Source of the DNA: Cydia pomonella | Lineage: Eukaryota; Arthropoda; Insecta; Lepidoptera; Tortricidae | NCBI RefSeq assembly: GCF_033807575.1 | Contig: NC_084703.1 | Location: forward strand, 15,748,001 to 15,812,000 | Direction of reading: 5' to 3' | Length of the DNA: 64,000 bases | In this document: positions 12,101 to 22,029 of the stretch, piece after piece | How positions within the stretch are numbered: position 1 is the stretch's first letter | Layout of the letters: each line of letters opens with the position of its first letter | The notes under the pieces: generated by a model | The model's database searches: none | Told to the model about the DNA's origin: nothing | What the model saw: the letters and a program-made list of their open reading frames with translations, nothing else | Made by a program: the position numbers and the translations under genes

Positions 12101-15100
12101 AACAAGTTATTTACATCGCGCTGCTGAATATCGATGCGGGCCGCTTAAGTTAAATAACTTCATCATTAACTATAAATAATTAAATCATTTGACGTTCATA
12201 TCAAAAGTGTGTCTAATACCAACGGTGTTTTGTGAAATCATAGATCACTTCGGATATCGCGATCACGGTCCTTCGCTCTGCTGAAAATACACAGTTTCTT
12301 AGGATGGCAGTCTCTTAGTTTAGTGTATAGTAGATTTTCCTAATGTATCGTAACTCAACGATGGCAGGGTGACAGAGGCAGTAATGTACGGAGCGTACAT
12401 GCTGGGACAGTCGTTGGTGTACGCGCCTAGCTTCCAGGCAGCCAAAGACTGCGGAGCGCGAATCTTGTCCGTCATCCAACGCCAACCGCACGTCACCACG
12501 GAGCCCGGCGTCGTGGACTCCCCGCACTGGGTTAGTAACATAATACCTAGTTACAAATTAGGCTAATATCCATTGACATATATTTAAGGATCGGCCTTAC
12601 GGGCACTAAAATGGTGCTAGATCAGCGGTGTCACTCACGAATTCGAACCAATCGTGTAGTCCAACGCAACTACTCGTAGTTGCGAGCAATTGCACGCGTG
12701 ATGTGAACTTGTCAACCAATCGCGTTGTGGCCTTAAACAGTACGATTGGCTCGAATTCGTGTAGGTAACCCATTCTTATAGCCCGTAAGGCCCGTGTTTA
12801 GATTTATATCACTGCCGCTATCTTATTTTGCGGTGCGAAGTCGAAGCAGGGCGCTCTTCCGCATCCGCACCAAACTTAAACGCTTCGCACCGTCAATTGA
12901 GGAAGTGAACTTAGAGAAAAAGGTTTCAATTTTTAACAAGCAGAAACGTCTGCGTTCGATGCTACCACTATCCACTTTTAAATTTATTATAAGCTTAAAA
13001 AGGTTTCATTTGGTAATATGGGTACCTGCATTAGGTATTATGGGTACCAGGGTAAATATGCTGGTACTTTCGTTTTTCTTCTTTTTGATGTATTTATACA
13101 GTGTGAGTTTAATTAAGAATAAGTTAGGTTTATACCAAAGAGTAAAGTAAGTATATGTTTATACTTTATATTCATAAGCAAAAGATTGTGATGCGGTCAG
13201 TTCGAATTAAATACATCAGTCAAATTACGCAATACGTTTATAAGTATCTCTGAGCTCCGGAAATGGTTTAAAACATTTATAGTAGATATGTATACATTAG
13301 ATGGATCAAAATGAAGGGCACAGTAAATGAGAATAAAAAAGTGTAGTGTCAAAACTTGGGAAGCTCAGTTAAAAATAGTTAGTTTCATAATAAAAAATTA
13401 TATATAACCTTTGTAAAAAAAATGTCTACTTTAGTTTGTACCATTGAGATCTACTAGAGTTAGCATCTCTAACAAAATGTTTCCACACTTCAATGAAGTG
13501 CCGGCACTTCATTGCGTTTAGTACGTCTAAATAAAATGGCGAACATCCTCAAACCCGTTAACATTCCACAATGCCTGAAAACTGGCCTATTTAACCAATG
13601 TGTCCTGCCCACCATGACCTACGGTGCCGAGACATGGACGCTCCCTCTGTGCATAAAATTCGAGAGCCATGGAGCGCGCCATGCTCGGCATCAAACTTCA
13701 AGACCGAGTGAGGAATGTCGAGATCCGACGTCGCACCAAGGTGCAAGACGTCGGACACGTCATTACCAAATTAAAATGGAGCTGGGCGGGACATGTTGCC
13801 AGGCAGAGTAATGGCAGGTGGGCCAAAATGTTAACGGAATGGTGGCCGCTTTCAGACGAAAGGAGTGCCTGGCGTCCGTTGCCTCGTTGGGTGGACGACA
13901 TTCGGAAGATTGCGGGTCACTTCTGGATGAGATTGGCTCAGGGCCGGGATAAGTGGCGTACAGGAAGATAGGCCTATGCTCAGCAGTGGGCGATAAAAGG
14001 CTGATATGATATGATTAGTACGTCTCCCACTACTGGCATCTCGCACACATGTAACGAAAATTTAAAAAAATAATGAAAATCAAAGTGCCTTTGTGCGTTA
14101 TGAAAATGTATTCTAATAATATCAAGAAACATAGTAAACGCAATATAATAACAATTTACTGCAAAAAATCTCTTGTTTTAAGCTCATTTAGATTATTTTG
14201 AAACGTTACTTTTAACACTCGCGGTGGTACCCCATTTTATTTGGCGCACAAAATACATTTTGCAGATTTGTCACTTATGTAAAACAATTTCAATACACTT
14301 GTAAGGAAATAAACACATTTTATCTAGATTCTTTACAGTGCATATGTATGCAGAAAATGAGTCATAATAGTTTCGCCTCTGGCTAGCTACGCTATTCTTT
14401 AGCTTAGTGACAGACGTCAAACGCCGAAAATGGCGGACACAATTTGTTCTCGATAGCCTGTCTAGTACATTTATGCCAGCGGTTTGTACATACAAATTTT
14501 CTCGATATGAGTAGATTAATCACAGATTCCTAGAAACCAACAAGCAGACCCCCGCGGACCGAGATTATACCTACATAATTATTGACGTCCCACTGCTGGC
14601 CACAGGCCACCTCTCAGGGCTTGGGGTATGGTCTCCAACTCTCCACCCTAGTCCAATCCGGATTGGGGACTTCACAAACAGTTTTGAATTTCTTCGCGGA
14701 TGTAGTTAGGAAGGTTTCCTCACGATGTTTTCCTTCACCGAAAAGCTAGTGGTACCTAAATATCAAATGATATTTCGCAGTGTTGGCCGAAACGTTAATG
14801 CAATTGACCATTAACCATTACAAAGTGAACCGTAAACCGTAACGAGCGATTACGGTTTAGGGTGCAATTAACGTTTGGCCAACACTGATATTTCGTACAG
14901 CAGACCTCGTCGGCGATGGCGGGATAACATGAACTCCTTTTTGAGAGTCGCCAGATGTAGTTCAAAACCGGGAGGAGTTAAAAAAGAGGGGGGAGGCCTT
15001 TGCCTGGTGGATCCAAATCAGGTCCAAATATACATTAATTAAGATGCGTAAAGTCCGAGACAATTTCGTGTTGCGAATTTGACAGGTAAACTAGATGGCG

Positions 15101-17426
15101 CAGTACAGCGCCATCTATTTTGAAATCACACTACCACGTATTTTTCTTAGACTTTACCTATCTATTACAATCAATTGCCTTTGGTGGGACACGATAGAGG
15201 CGCAATAATAATTTCATACATGCGTTCCGAAAAAGTCATTGGTATAAGCCAGGATTTGAACCCGCAACCTCCGGATTGAAAGTAGGACATCAGATCTATT
15301 CGGCCACCACAGCTTAAGCTTCAGTAGGGTAGGGTACGGAAGTTCTTCTCTCACTCTCACTTAGCGTAAGCGAGATGGATTTGCGTATTTGGGCCGTGGA
15401 CATCATGTTTTTTAATTTTAATTTATTTTGTGTTTTATTAACAATGAAAAGTACCTAATCAGTGAGTTCCCTCAAGCATGATATTGCTCATTTTTAGAAA
15501 TACTTTTCATATTTTTAGTTTTTGTGCAAAATATAGGTATTATAACTTGTTAAAGTAAAGTAATTTATTTCTCATTTGTTATAATTAGGTATATGTGATT
15601 CCTTTATTATAACTGCTGGCCATCTAGCACCAGTTGCGTCTGATTTCACTAAACCGTTTCATTTTAGAAGAAAGACCTTAATTAAAACTACGGTAGATAT
15701 CTCCACTATTACCCAAATTGACAAGTCTAAAATGAAATGAATCATTTGATGGGTAGATTCCGTACGTATTTACCCGATATTTACCTGAGTGGGTAGATTG
15801 GGTGACCCATGGGCCATGACCCATCTCTTCGTCCCTACATACTTCCTAGCCTCGACAATAATGTAGGCACTGTTAGTGCATGTGTAACAATGAATACCTA
15901 ATATGGATATGTGTTGGTTTTCAATAGTCTGCTACCGGTAAATTCGGTATCAAAGAGGCAGAGTTCAGTTACCCGACGCGGCCACACATACGTGTGCTGC
16001 GGGGGCTGGACCTGCAGGTGGAGGCGGGAAAGACGGTGGCGCTGGTGGGCGCCTCAGGCTGCGGCAAGTCCACCGTGCTGCAACTGTTGCAGCGGTTCTA
16101 CGATCCAGACTCTGGCACTATCGTAAGTTTACTTCACATGAAGGTTGCGCAATAGAAATTGCGATTGCTGTAACTACGGTACCTATGCCATCTTTAATAT
16201 TATTTAGGGATATTCTTGACAAACCATTGTGTTATGCCCAGTCTTACGTGAAGATAATAATAATACACGATTTCGGGCCGGTTGCACCAACTGATATGAT
16301 TGATGGTTTTTAAGTACTACACAACATTTTTAAATAGGCTATAACTGTACCCACTAGTAATCTTAACTTTTCAAATAGCCCCGACATTAAATTTTTTACT
16401 CTTCTACCAACTAGAGGCCACAAACAAATTATGATAGGTTCAATGTGTTAAACCCTTTTTACGCCAGGAGCTGGATGGGCAAGATATCCGTCGGTCGCTG
16501 ACGCTTCCGCGGCTGCGGCAGCAGCTAGGCGTGGTTCAACAAGAACCCGTGCTGTTCGACCGCACACTGGCCGAGAACATCGCCTACGGGGACAACTCAC
16601 GCCAGCCCTCCATGGACGAGATCGTCGCCGCCGCCAAGCAAGCCAACATACACAACTTCATCATCTCTTTACCACAGGTTAGTCTGCCTTCATCTTTATA
16701 CCTAAAATAAAATATCAAATAAAATAAAATAAAAAATCTACACAGGCATTGAAACCTGTCATAATATTCAGGTAGGTACAATCGTTTACAACTGCAGGCC
16801 TTCTTTTGTCCGTTTCCTTTGAACAAAGTGCAAAAGAGAGGGCGCTTTGCTAACAAGTCTCGTTGTATCAAGTACAGTATAGTTTTGATGATTAAGGATT
16901 CTGTTTATGTAGGCAAGATAATAAAACAAATCACGAATTAGCACAAGAGCCGTACTTGGTCGTTTACCTAAACTAAGTGAGTTTCCGGCGTGTTGGTCTT
17001 TATTGTCCATATTATTAATTTGTTACGCGCGTTTTACATGTTGGATTTACACATTATGGCTAGATTTGGATGTACATATTTATCAGGATTATCCCGATAA
17101 GCGCTGGTTAAATCGATACGTAGGTACTTTACTCATTAACAAATGTATGGAATAACGTAATGAAATGAAAAATGAAAATGATTTATTCAGTAACAAGCAT
17201 TTTTATCAGAATACAAGTTGTTGTCCTTTTCAGCGGTGGCAGCATGGTTCCATTTTTATCACTTATCACTATGCCCGTCACTTTCGCTCTTACTTACTTG
17301 TTAGAACGTGACAGGCTTAGTGAGAAATGTTAAAGAGCTGACCATCTTAGCCCTGCAGGGTTCCGTACTTCCGTACCAAAAAGGTACAAAAGGAACCCTT
17401 ATGGTCCGACTCATGTCCGTCCATCC

Positions 17427-17457
<31 letters not shown>

Positions 17458-20400
17458 ACATCGCTAAATATCTCGAGAACCACTTAAGCTATCGATTTGA
17501 AATTTGGAATAGTTATGAACAACGCTAACACGGATACATTCAAAGTATTATCTTTATATTTTATTTTTATTAACTATGGAAAATGTCCAATATGAAGAGG
17601 GGGCAAAATTTCTACATTGTACATTCTAAACCATTTTTTTTATTTTTTTTTTCATAGTGAAAAAAAATTGAATATGAAATTTCTATAAGATTATATTGCC
17701 TTTTTCCAAATAAAAGAACAATTTTCGAAATTATAGTGAATTATTTTCGACAAACCATCATACGTGCATTACATCGCGGAAATTAGTTAGACAATTTGCC
17801 GATAGATGGCGCTGTACAGAATAAGACTTAGTATAGTATAGACTTAGTTACACGAGATAATTCAAGTTTGTTTGTACGGAACCCTCGGTGCGTGTAAAAC
17901 GAACTCGCGATTGACCGTTTTTTTTAAGTATAGAAACCGTTCTTCCTTACCTATAGTAATTAGATTACCTAAAAGCAATACAACTAATAAATAAATAAAT
18001 AAATATTATAGGACATTATTACACAAATTGACTAAGTCCCACAGTAAGCTCAATAAAGCTTGTGTTGAGGGTACTTAGACAACGATATATATATATAATA
18101 TATAAATATTTATAAATACTTAAATACATAGAAAACACCCATGACTCAGGAACAAATATCCATGCTCATCACACGAATAAATGCCCTTACCAGGATTTGA
18201 ACCCGGGACCATCAGCTTCGTAGACAGGGTCACTACCCACTAGGCCAAACCGGTCGTCAATATCACTCACTATGATGACTATAAATAGTTCTCGAACAAT
18301 TTATGTTTAGGCTTTTGATATATTTTCATGTTTATGTAGACTAAATCTTGTAAGTTAAAAACTAAGCAGCTTAATTAAATACTGGGTAATATTTGTTTGA
18401 GCTGATATGACCACCTCCATATCCAACCCTATGGCCAACCCGATGACCAACCCCATGACCACCCCAAGTTTCAATTTCTATCACTCTTATTAATACCTTT
18501 CATCGTCTTTTATACATTTCGAGTCAAAAATGGCATAACTTGTTCCCTTAGTTCAAATCTGCAAAAATAAAGCAAAAAACAACTATGTTTACCTACCCAC
18601 CAACAATGATATGTAAATGTAGGTATATCTTCAAGATACTGCCTGTTTCAATTGATATGAAAAGTAAAGTGTAACTCATTATTTAGTTAGGTACCTACGT
18701 TCATCTAATATGTTTCGTTGCTCCAAATACCAATTACCTATTGTAATTGGCATTTGGAGTATAAATATCTTAAAGAATTAATAAGTAGTCACAAATGTAA
18801 GTATCTAATAAATGCGAAGTCTTGCTTGTATGATTGATATACATTTCGTGTCAGGGATACGATACGAACCTTGGGGCGAGCGGCGCGCAGCTATCGGGCG
18901 GGCAGAAGCAGCGAGTGTGCATCGCTCGCGCGCTCATCCGTGCCCCGCGCCTGCTGCTACTGGATGAAGCCACCTCCGCGCTCGACGCCAACAGCGAACG
19001 GGTAACGTCAGAGCTATTGAGCCGACAGCGACCGCCGCTGTCGATTGGCATGATATCTACACATATGCCAACAACTCACAAGGAAAGACTGCCTCCTTGT
19101 GTGTGTTCTACCGCTTGTACAATGGGCTGTGCTCTGAAGAATTGTTTGACATGATGCCAACGGCCACTTTCCATCACCGCACCGCTCGCCGTCGTGGGTG
19201 TTCATCCTCATACCTTAGAGCCTAAATGATCGCGCACTGTGCGGTTTAAGAGGAATTTCCTACCGCGGACGCTCCGGCTGTGGAATGAGGTTTTCCCGAG
19301 GGTATACAGTATGGGGTTTTAAAAAAAAGGAGTGTACAGGTTTTTAAAGGGTCGGCAACGCGCATGCGGCGTCCATAGGCTACGGTGACTGCTTACCATC
19401 AGGCGGGCCGTATGCTTGTTTGCAAACACTCTGAAGTCAGAACACTATAAATATAATAAACTAGCAGTTGCCGACGACTTCGTTCGCGTGAATTTATTTC
19501 CCCAACACACATTTTCAACCCCTTTTTAACCCTATTATAGTTCGTGTCATCCACGATAACGTGCAGATTTGTCAAATCTAACCTTCAATAACATGATATT
19601 ACGAGTCAAGGCACGTGTCGTGAATGACATGATTTACAGGGGCCTATACAGGCTGGCTGAATTTTCATAAGCATTAAAATTGTTTTTCGTACTTTTGGAT
19701 ACTCATTCTTTCTACTAATTTCTAATCCCTACTCAGATCGTACTTTCCCATACTTTTAGCCCCTTTTTAACTCTATTAGAGAACGAATTTTCAACAACGC
19801 TGAAATTACTTTTCTTGTATTTTATTAAAATGTCCTATTGCGAAGTTTCAAGTGATCCTCATACAAACTTTCATCCCCAATTTAAAAGCTCTTTAGTGAA
19901 TGAATTTCCAAAAAACGCTTTACTTTTCTTCTATTTTAATATAATACCTTTTGATGAAGTTTCAAGTTCCTAACTTAAAATAAAACTTGATCCCCATACA
20001 AACCCTTTTAACGCCCTTAGGGGATGAATTTCCAAAACGCTGAAATATCTTTTTTTGTATTTTAATATAATACCTTTTCACGAAGTTTAAGTTTCTAGCT
20101 TAAAATAAAACTTGAACGCCATACAAACCCTTTTTAACCCCTTTAGGGGTTAGATTTCTTTTACGTTCGCTTCTCATCTCTTGTACGCTTTATAAATGCA
20201 ATCTAGTGTACAAATTTCAACTTTCTATCTTTTGTATTTTCGACGATTCTGGACGCATGCATTTATATATATACATATAATAATCCTTATGACCCACGTT
20301 TAAGTACTGGGAGTCGGCGGACATTCAGCATTGTGTTTACATCCAATATCCTCTCTGTCTCCCATAAACTTGTTACTTCCTTTCAATTCAACTGATGTAT

Positions 20401-20825
20401 AGTTCGGCGTTTTCTTACACACTAGTCTCTATTTGTAAAACATGCAACTTCTTGACAATTTATTTTTAATTCCTCTCCATCGAATGATCCCGCTAACTTT
20501 TTCAATTTATACTTTAGGCTGTAACTGAAGCTTTGGAAAAGGCCGCGAAAGGACGAACTTGCATAACCATCGCACATCGGCTTTCCACTATCAAGGATGC
20601 CGATCTCATCTGTGTATTGGACAAGGGTAAGGACACTTTGGGTTATATCGCTGAATTTCCTATTTTAACATATGTATTTAAATATAAGGTTATATATATC
20701 ATTACATTAAAAATATGTTTATATTGCTTTTAAAAGGTAAAATCATTGAAAAAGGCACTCACACTGAACTTATGGACATGCAAGGCTTCTACTTCCGAAT
20801 GGAAAAAGGACAACAGCTCGCCTGA
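466..20825 (+). CDS. ABCB full transporter (P-glycoprotein/MDR type), 3' half; partial at left edge
   Basis: Ten exons join in frame: 466-648, 1070-1273, 3909-4038, 9892-10087, 12368-12530, 15928-16122, 16468-16677, 18855-19001, 20518-20626 and 20737-20825 (stop TGA), giving 541 residues. They encode the second transmembrane domain and the second nucleotide-binding domain, with Walker A GASGCGKST, Q-loop VVQQEP, signature LSGGQKQ, Walker B LLLLDEATSALD and H-loop IAHRLST. All splice sites are AG/GT and all phases agree. By family this is an ATP-driven plasma-membrane exporter of hydrophobic compounds. Exon lengths match the last ten exons of the ABCB gene at 24677-43660, apart from the final exon, so this is the upstream member of a tandem pair. 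The first half lies outside the window. The family is certain; orthology to a named gene (for example Mdr49) is not shown. The introns hold a mariner, LINE pieces and MITEs. Exons are GC-richer than those of the downstream paralogue. Confidence 0.93.
1070..1273 (+). CDS. ABCB copy 1 exon: intracellular loop and TM9-TM10
   Basis: A 204-nt phase-0 exon starting EIGYYDRESNTVGALCARL and ending AFLPI, followed by GTACGT. It is strikingly GC-rich compared with its intron. It matches 39142-39345 in the second copy. Confidence 0.92.
1900..2958 (-). pseudogene. degenerate Tc1/mariner transposase, DD37D-type
   Basis: Minus-strand open frames at 2958-2677, 2729-2409 and 2545-2174 overlap in different frames and together cover an N-terminal HTH region with GRPR, a middle domain and the catalytic motifs (FQQDSAPAH then SPDLKPLDYAIW). 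There are 37 residues between the second and third Asp. Two frameshifts and a stop codon after AWF break it. Terminal inverted repeats were not found. It lies in the second in-window intron of ABCB copy 1. Confidence 0.85.
3566..3611. repeat. perfect 20-bp hairpin
   Basis: GATATTTAAAACTAACACTT, six-base loop, then the exact reverse complement. Intronic in ABCB copy 1. Confidence 0.8.
3909..4038 (+). CDS. ABCB copy 1 exon: coupling-helix segment of TMD2
   Basis: A 130-nt exon ending in phase 1, encoding MVGSIWLEGIVAQ through SIRTVQSLG. The donor is GTAACT. It matches 39443-39572; about a third of bases differ by eye, so this part of the gene has diverged freely. Confidence 0.9.
5990..6135. 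repeat. dispersed repeat (ACGAGTTGCGAATTACC family), inverted
   Basis: ACGTTGTACGATACATTTAA, TAGGTAATTCGCAACTCATG and TCGACTTAAAATCG match the family in the opposite orientation to the copy at 240-440. Confidence 0.6.
7283..7955 (-). pseudogene. DDE_3-type transposase fragment with an intron
   Basis: On the minus strand an open frame 7910-7596 reads MDNARYHSFRINKPP through LPPYHCDLNPIEMIWGIVK, the Asp and Glu motifs of IS630/Tc1-like DDE endonucleases found as intact proteins in many insects. After IVK the frame slips by one base, then continues KNVSIDNKAFLKLVEDSFQ. A GT-AG intron (about 7574-7472) leads to a last exon ending in an acidic Ser-rich tail and TAA at 7283. The frameshift and missing N-terminus make it a pseudogene. 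Confidence 0.7.
7975..8512. mobile_element. possible non-autonomous element with inverted ends
   Basis: TTTTTAATACAGTTGC at 7975-7990 recurs inverted at 8497-8512, with AAAAAGTGC/AAAAAGTAC-like bases further in. Between them is AT-rich DNA and an unrecognised minus-strand open frame (8465-8220). It lies directly upstream of the DDE fragment, so it may be that element's other end. Confidence 0.45.
8666..8975 (-). mobile_element. LINE fragment (region between endonuclease and RT)
   Basis: The minus-strand translation contains NNKSWINNNIKFMIKERDRL, LFVIWSNDPKNMVKC and RYRNKCTKAIAKKR, the pattern found between the endonuclease and reverse transcriptase domains of jockey/CR1-type LINEs. Only this piece is present. 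Confidence 0.65.
9892..10087 (+). CDS. ABCB copy 1 exon: TM11
   Basis: A 196-nt exon, phase 1 to phase 2, encoding IEKIFIKKFEAELEVSC through YSSVF. The membrane segment LVLGLGVYVPFMAFCIVVVY is TM11. It matches 39658-39853. Confidence 0.9.
10491..11460. mobile_element. unclassified TIR element, copy A
   Basis: A 970-bp non-coding stretch with matching inverted ends: AGGATAGTGACACCAATAGA at the left and TCTTTTGGTGCCACTACCCT at the right. The same ends and interior phrases (TATTGGAACCATAA, GAACACCGTTCAT, CTAAAACATGAAC) occur in 40798-42200. It lies in the TM11-TM12 intron of ABCB copy 1. No long open frame and no clear target duplication. Confidence 0.7.
11555..12053. repeat. long inverted repeat, GGCCAAGTGCGAGTCG family
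   Basis: About 165-bp arms, 11680-11843 and 11886-12052, are inverted copies of each other (GTACCCAAAGGGT, CACCAGGCTGTATCTCATG, CTGTTGCCG, AACAACAAATACTAAAAA). The left flank starts CGGCCAAGTGCGAGTCG and the centre has the inverted form GAGTCCGACTCGCACTTG. This is a familiar lepidopteran MITE-like family. Confidence 0.8.
12368..12530 (+). CDS. ABCB copy 1 exon: TM12 and lead into NBD2
   Basis: A 163-nt exon, phase 2 to 0, encoding VTEAVMYGAYMLGQSLVYAP and ending DSPHW before GTTAGT. It matches 40000-40162. Confidence 0.9.
12592..12794. mobile_element. palindromic MITE
   Basis: Ends CGGCCTTACGGGC and GCCCGTAAGGCCCG are inverted copies, and inside them ACGAATTCGAACCAATCGT pairs with ACGATTGGCTCGAATTCGT. 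About 200 bp, non-coding, in an intron of ABCB copy 1. Confidence 0.75.
13512..14007 (+). mobile_element. RTE-type LINE 3' end
   Basis: Two overlapping frames (13512-13811 and 13669-13971) give CVLPTMTYGAETWTL, MERAMLGIKLQDRVRN, KLKWSWAGHVARQ and RWVDDIRKIAG, the well-known C-terminus of RTE-clade LINEs. A frameshift near 13650 breaks it. The 3' tail carries GGCTGATATGATATGAT, the short-repeat end usual for RTE elements. Confidence 0.9.
14560..14910. repeat. lepidopteran dispersed repeat interrupted by a hAT MITE
   Basis: CCCACTGCTGGCCACAGGCC, CGGATTGGGGACTTCACA and TTTCCTCACGATGTTTTCC are phrases I recognise from a very common lepidopteran retroposon sequence. Copy boundaries are approximate. 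The MITE at 14778-14887 is inserted in it. Confidence 0.6.
14778..14887. mobile_element. hAT-type MITE with 8-bp target duplication
   Basis: A 110-bp palindromic element starting CAGTGTTGGCC and ending GGCCAACACTG. It is flanked by a perfect direct repeat ATATTTCG (14770-14777 and 14888-14895). An 8-bp duplication and CAGTG ends are diagnostic of the hAT superfamily. Confidence 0.9.
15056..15175. repeat. short TIR repeat (AAAGTCTAAG / AGATGGCGC family)
   Basis: AAAGTCCGAGACAATTTCGTG at the left pairs loosely with TTCTTAGACTTTACC at the right, with AGATGGCGCAGTACAGCGCC between. Related copies are at 850-1000 (inverted) and 49370-49535. Confidence 0.5.
15180..15306 (-). repeat. tRNA-derived SINE, diverged
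   Basis: On the minus strand GGTTGCGGGTTCAAATCCTG is a good pol III B box and TGGCCGAATAGAT a weak A box 40-50 bp upstream. No cloverleaf can be folded, so it is not a tRNA gene. Confidence 0.55.
15928..16122 (+). CDS. ABCB copy 1 exon: NBD2 Walker A
   Basis: A 195-nt phase-0 exon with Walker A GASGCGKST and the A-loop region FSYPTRPHIRVL. Its last 162 nt are about 90% identical to the matching exon of copy 2 (40359-40553), while the first 33 nt are much less alike (see findings). Confidence 0.94.
16468..16677 (+). CDS. ABCB copy 1 exon: NBD2 Q-loop
   Basis: A 210-nt phase-0 exon encoding ELDGQDIRRSLTLPRL, the Q-loop VVQQEPVLFDRT and NIAYGDNSRQ. The donor is GTTAGT. It matches 42453-42662. 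Confidence 0.93.
17345..17935. repeat. member of the GGTTCCGTAC / GGCCAAGTGCGAGTCG family
   Basis: Begins with AGGGTTCCGTAC, has the (CTGT)n tract at 17429-17456, and ends GTACGGAACCCTCGGTGCG. The ends are the same as those of the copies at 11555 and 33493, but the middle has diverged. Confidence 0.65.
17987..18258 (-). repeat. tRNA-derived SINE, copy 1
   Basis: Minus strand: A box TGGCCTAGTGGGTAG, B box GGGTTCAAATCCTGG, a unique body, then an (ATTT)n tail at 17987-18003. A close relative is at 27669-27910. It lies in the intron before exon 18855 of ABCB copy 1. Confidence 0.85.
18855..19001 (+). CDS. ABCB copy 1 exon: NBD2 signature and Walker B
   Basis: A 147-nt phase-0 exon with GYDTNLGASG, signature LSGGQKQR and Walker B LLLLDEATSALDANSER. 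The open frame continues a short way into LINE DNA downstream, but the donor GTAACG ends the exon at the same place as in copy 2. Confidence 0.94.
19020..19440 (+). mobile_element. CR1/jockey-like LINE 3' end
   Basis: The translation gives VFYRLYNGLCSEELFDMMP, ATFHHRTARRRG and, after indels, YGVFKKRSVQVFKG, the common C-terminus of jockey/CR1-type LINEs. It is followed by the 3' region GACTGCTTACCATCAGGCGG and GCTTGTTTGC. The same 3' end appears alone at 25090-25320 (inverted) and 36236-36284. It begins about 20 bp after the Walker B exon of ABCB copy 1. Confidence 0.75.
19440..20240. repeat. dispersed repeat with ~120-130 bp internal units, copy 1
   Basis: The unit (CCATACAAAC..., CCCTTTTTAACCCC, TTAGGGGATGAATTT, AACGCTGAAAT, CGAAGTTTCAAGTTCC) recurs at about 19770, 19890, 20010 and 20140. 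A second array is at 22030-22770. Both begin with the same head, GTTGCC(G/C)ACGACTT. Confidence 0.75.
20518..20626 (+). CDS. ABCB copy 1 exon: NBD2 H-loop
   Basis: A 109-nt exon encoding AVTEALEKAAKGRTCITIAH, the catalytic H-loop histidine and STIKDADLICVLDKG. The donor is GTAAGG. Confidence 0.93.
20737..20825 (+). CDS. ABCB copy 1 terminal exon
   Basis: An 89-nt exon encoding KIIEKGTHTELMDMQGFYF and ending GQQLA before TGA. It is two codons shorter than the matching exon of copy 2 (43566-43660). Confidence 0.92.
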
Positions 20826-21044
20826 TTGCCGCATCATTTAAAAATAGATGAATACCTATGTACATAAATAAGTGATATAATTATAGATTTTATATACGTA
20901 CAAAATAATTTATTTTATTTTACTTTGTTTTACATTATATGTTATTAAATTTAGAAAGTTTAAGTTGCAGTAGGAGGAGTGTTAGCAATAGTTTTCGAAA
21001 ATTTGAATACAAATATTTGTACTTACATTTTTTTCTAATGTTTT

Positions 21045-21050
21045 AATAAA
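21045..21050 (+). promoter_or_regulatory. putative poly(A) signal of ABCB copy 1
   Basis: The first clear AATAAA downstream of the stop codon, 220 bp away, in AT-rich DNA. Position is the only support. Confidence 0.45.
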
Positions 21051-21647
21051 GTAAAGTTTCTTCAGTTAAAAATCAATTGTTATTATTGTAGATTTTTAAA
21101 ACAAAATTTATTGGGTAGGTACATTTCATTTTTTAAATTATTGGTAACAAAAAAACAAAATTTAACTTTGTCAATTATTGATACTAAAACGAAAAACTGC
21201 TTTAGTTAAGTTTTAAAATTTATTTAAAAAGTTTTATTTTATTTGAGAGTTTTTATTTCTTACCTTGGGTTAAAATCGAGGTGTCTGGATATTGAATATT
21301 CAGGCGGGAAAAAGAATACATAGAAAAAGTTTTACAGTGACAGGCAGGATAATAAATTACTAAAAACGATAAAAAAGGCGCTTCCGATAATTTCAGCCAT
21401 TTCGAAGCATCCAGTTAGCTGTAAGATCCTACATCCGATTTCGGATCGGACAAGGTGAAAACGCTTTATCAGGGGGGGATTTAACAGATTTTCAATAGTT
21501 TCCGATAATATTATACACGTTTTTAATTTTATTAGAAATAATAATTTGTAAAAAACTAATTTGCAGTGATTCTAACTTATCCAGAGTATCTGAATATGTT
21601 TTAAAAGTAAGACTATAACAATCAAGAGCATATCCTAGTATGTCTTG

Positions 21648-21771
21648 GAGGATTTAACAATTGGAGACGCCATGTCAGATAAACGTCAGTCCACACAATA
21701 CATATGACCATTGGCCGTGGTTTTCGACAGAGGGGTAAGCTCTTAAAGGTCACTCCAGTTGTTAAATCCTC
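21648..21771. mobile_element. palindromic MITE
   Basis: GAGGATTTAACAATTGGAG at the left pairs with CTCCAGTTGTTAAATCCTC at the right. 124 bp, non-coding. Confidence 0.75.
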
Positions 21772-22029
21772 TAAGTAGTATGTAGTCTATCTACCAACGT
21801 GAAGTAAACATTTTCAGGTGCCGATTGGCACTTTCTAACTAAGGGGGTACAATTTACCCATCAACATACCTATTTATACAAGCATGCTAGGTGGAACACT
21901 CAGAGAGAGAATCTGGCTTGCTGCGACTCATCAGGATATTAATATCTTCAGGGCTGTTCAATGTCGGAAAATCACCAGTGTGGTAAGGTAGAGACTTTGT
22001 AATATTCAAGTGAATTATCTATGAAATTG

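Noticed and set aside
12794..13150. 118-codon open frame on + strand in an ABCB intron
   Set aside because: No recognisable domain, no splice sites linking it to neighbours, and its hydrophobic stretch is what AT-rich DNA often gives.
18160..18258. Possible tRNA gene on the minus strand
   Set aside because: Same tRNA-like head occurs at 27830-27910 with the same non-tRNA body and AT-rich tail, so it is a SINE.
466..20825. ABCB copy 1 as a pseudogene
   Set aside because: All ten exons are open, splice sites are intact and all NBD2 motifs are present; only the window edge truncates it.
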